Positions 12,098 through 13,771 of a stretch of DNA of 13,771 nt are shown in pieces (within the stretch, counting starts at the first letter, position 1; each line of letters opens with the position of its first letter). The notes beneath the pieces are model-generated. The model saw only the letters and a list, made by a program, of their open reading frames with translations. It was not told the origin of the DNA and did not search any database. The stretch is from CAYPTB01 sp964413535 (GTDB taxonomy: Bacteria > Planctomycetota > UBA1135 > GCA-002686595). The position numbers and the translations under genes were made by a program. Where the stretch lies: contig CAYPTB010000053.1 of the NCBI GenBank assembly GCA_964413535.1, positions 1 to 13,771 on the forward strand, read 5' to 3'.

Positions 12098-13753
12098 ATG
12101 GGTGCACGAGCGGTTGGCGTGGTGTTGCTTGGTTTGGGTGGTGTTGCTGCGGGTGTGGTTCAGGGGGTTGGCGTTCGGTGGCTCACACCTGACGAGCTGG
12201 GCGTTGCGGGGCGCTTGAATGGGTTGGAGTTCACCGAGGGTGAGCTCGAGTTGATGTTGGTGGATGTCGGGGAGCAGGTGGCGGGTTTTGCGGCGATGCG
12301 TGCGATCGAGTTGGACAACTCGGTGCCGACGGCGCTCGTGTTCGATCCGTTGGGGGCGGGTGTGGTGTTGCGGGCCGAGTCGGCGGGTGGCGCGGGGTTG
12401 GAGCTGCCGAAGGTCGAGCGGCCGGCAGATCTGGGAGAGCTCGTGTACGCCGACATTCCGACGCTCGCGAGCCTCGTGAAGGCGCGCGCGGTTTCTTGCG
12501 TGGAGCTCACGGAGCTGTTCTTGGAGCGGCTCGGCAAGCTCGACGAGACGCTGCAGTGCGTGGTGACGTTGACGGCGGAGCGCGCGCGGGCTCAGGCGGA
12601 GGGGCTCGATCGGGAGCTCGCGCAGGGCAAGTGGCGCGGGCCGTTGCACGGGATTCCTTGGGGCGCGAAGGATCTCTTGGCGGTGAAGGGCTATCGCACG
12701 ACTTGGGGCTCGAAGGTGTTCGAGGAGCAGGTGCTGACGGTCGATGCGGCGGTGGTCGAGAGGCTCGACGAGGCCGGCGCGGTGTTGATCGCCAAGTTGG
12801 CGTTGGGCGCGCTGGCCTGGGGCGACGTGTGGTTCGGCGGGACGACGCGCAATCCCTGGAATCCGAGCGAGGGCTCGAGCGGCTCTTCGGCCGGACCGGC
12901 GGCGGCGACGGCCGCGGGCGGCGTGGTGTTCGCCATCGGGTCGGAGACCTTGGGTTCGATCGTGTCGCCGTCGCTGCGCTGCGGGAACTCGGCGTTGCGT
13001 CCGACGTTCGGGCGCGTGAGCCGCCGCGGCGCGATGACGCTCGCGTGGTCGATGGACAAGCTCGGGCCGATGTGCCGCACGCTGGGCGACGCGGCGATCG
13101 TGTTCGCGGCGATCCACGGCTCGGACGAGGAGGACGCGCATGCGCGCGACTTCCCCTTCGCGATCCCGGGCCGGACGGACGTCGCGGGTTGGAAGGTGGG
13201 CTATCCGAAGGCTGCGTTCGAGGCGAGCCCAGCCGATGGACGCGTGCTCGAGGAGCTGGCGGCGCTCGGGGTCGAGCTGCTGCCGATCGAGCTGCCCGAC
13301 TATCCGGCGGACGCGATGTCCGTCGTGCTCTCGGTCGAAGCCGCGTGCGCCTTCGACGCGCTCACGCGCAGCGGCGAGGACGATCTCATGGTGCGTCAGA
13401 CGCGCGACGCTTGGCCGAACGTCTTCCGCGCGGCCCAGCTCGTCCCGGCCGTCGAGTACGTGCGCGCGAACCGGTTGCGCGCACTCGCCATGCGCGACGT
13501 GGACGCGGTGATGGCGCAGGTCGACCTGTTCGTGCACCCGGTGTACTACGGGCTCACGCTCTCGAACCTGACCGGACACCCGACGGTGATCGCGCCGAGC
13601 GGCTTCGACGAGGCCGGGCGCCCGCGCTCGATCGGCTTCACGGGACAGCTCTTCGGCGAGGAGCGCTTGCTCGCGCTGGCGCAGGCCTGGCAGGAATCGA
13701 CGGCGTATCACCGCCGGCATCCGCCCGAGCCGACTCAGGCCTCGGGCAAGTAG
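12098..13753 (+). CDS. Exported amidase of the Ser-cisSer-Lys (amidase signature) family
   Basis: This 551-residue protein hydrolyses an amide bond, substrate unknown. The catalytic triad can be placed by alignment to fatty-acid amide hydrolase spacing: Lys191 in GIPWGAKDLL (185-194), cis-Ser263 in SSGSSAGPAAATAAGG (260-275) and nucleophile Ser287 in IGSETLGSIVSP (280-291). A hydrophobic N-terminal segment (about residues 5-23) looks like a signal peptide or anchor. It is followed by a roughly 90-residue region before the amidase domain starts near residue 120 (PTLASLVKARAVSCVELTEL), so the enzyme is probably exported. The ATG at 12098 is chosen because it precedes this hydrophobic segment; the open frame further upstream crosses the palindromes and the neighbouring gene's antisense and is not coding. 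The Shine-Dalgarno is weak. GatA-like and acylaminohydrolase relatives share the fold, but the signal sequence and lack of gatB/gatC argue against a tRNA amidotransferase subunit. Confidence 0.9.
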   Translation: MGARAVGVVLLGLGGVAAGVVQGVGVRWLTPDELGVAGRLNGLEFTEGELELMLVDVGEQVAGFAAMRAIELDNSVPTALVFDPLGAGVVLRAESAGGAGLELPKVERPADLGELVYADIPTLASLVKARAVSCVELTELFLERLGKLDETLQCVVTLTAERARAQAEGLDRELAQGKWRGPLHGIPWGAKDLLAVKGYRTTWGSKVFEEQVLTVDAAVVERLDEAGAVLIAKLALGALAWGDVWFGGTTRNPWNPSEGSSGSSAGPAAATAAGGVVFAIGSETLGSIVSPSLRCGNSALRPTFGRVSRRGAMTLAWSMDKLGPMCRTLGDAAIVFAAIHGSDEEDAHARDFPFAIPGRTDVAGWKVGYPKAAFEASPADGRVLEELAALGVELLPIELPDYPADAMSVVLSVEAACAFDALTRSGEDDLMVRQTRDAWPNVFRAAQLVPAVEYVRANRLRALAMRDVDAVMAQVDLFVHPVYYGLTLSNLTGHPTVIAPSGFDEAGRPRSIGFTGQLFGEERLLALAQAWQESTAYHRRHPPEPTQASGK

Positions 13754-13771
13754 ACCAGTCGTGCGCCCGCC

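Noticed and set aside
12065..13720. 551-residue - strand open frame antisense to the amidase
   Set aside because: The + strand has the full amidase signature and catalytic residues; the antisense product is His/Arg-rich with no domain.

Overview
The window is very GC-rich bacterial DNA, densely coded, with strong G/C preference at third codon positions and frequent GTG starts. No rRNA, tRNA, CRISPR array, transposase or phage gene is visible. The gene set (glycolate oxidase, acyl-CoA enzymes, a secreted Ser-Ser-Lys amidase, small membrane-anchored proteins of unknown function) fits a free-living heterotroph such as a high-GC planctomycete, myxobacterium or relative. That placement is an inference with low confidence, because the window holds no phylogenetic marker.

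Layout. Positions 1-3624 (+ strand) hold the end of a glcD-glcE-glcF operon for the three-subunit glycolate oxidase; glcD is cut by the window edge. Ending 21 bp away in convergent orientation is a long run of - strand genes covering 3646-11794. In order of transcription these are a polytopic GT-C/DUF2142-like membrane protein (11794-9761), an enoyl-CoA hydratase (9711-8869), a zinc-less MDR oxidoreductase (8845-7814), a 3-hydroxyacyl-CoA dehydrogenase (7794-6946), an M42-like aminopeptidase (6949-5720), two tandem single-pass membrane proteins that look like diverged paralogues (5637-5011 and 5003-4242), and a four-helix membrane protein (4125-3646). From the hydratase to the peptidase the spacing is tight (23 bp, 19 bp, then a 4-bp overlap), so these four are probably one operon built around acyl-CoA hydration and oxidation. 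Divergent from this block, a predicted exported amidase runs to the right (12098-13753).

The most unusual sequence is the approximately 300-bp divergent junction at 11795-12097 and its edges. It packs two G-quadruplex-type G-run clusters, a 49-nt unbroken purine tract ending in five GAGAG units, a perfect 25-bp-arm palindrome with a single-base centre, and a second inverted repeat with 38-bp arms (one mismatch) around a 27-nt loop. The last ends 41 bp before the amidase start codon. Around it lies an island of strong G-over-C skew on the + strand (about 11220-12750) that crosses the 5' ends of both divergent genes. I read this as a palindromic, REP-like or mobile repeat cluster, possibly with a regulatory effect on the amidase leader. 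It is the best candidate for something undescribed here.

Secondary oddities are low-complexity segments in the middle of glcE and in the interdomain linker of glcF, a structural-zinc lobe in the MDR enzyme whose four cysteines are all replaced, and the paired membrane-anchored unknowns with Glu-Pro and glycine-rich tracts.
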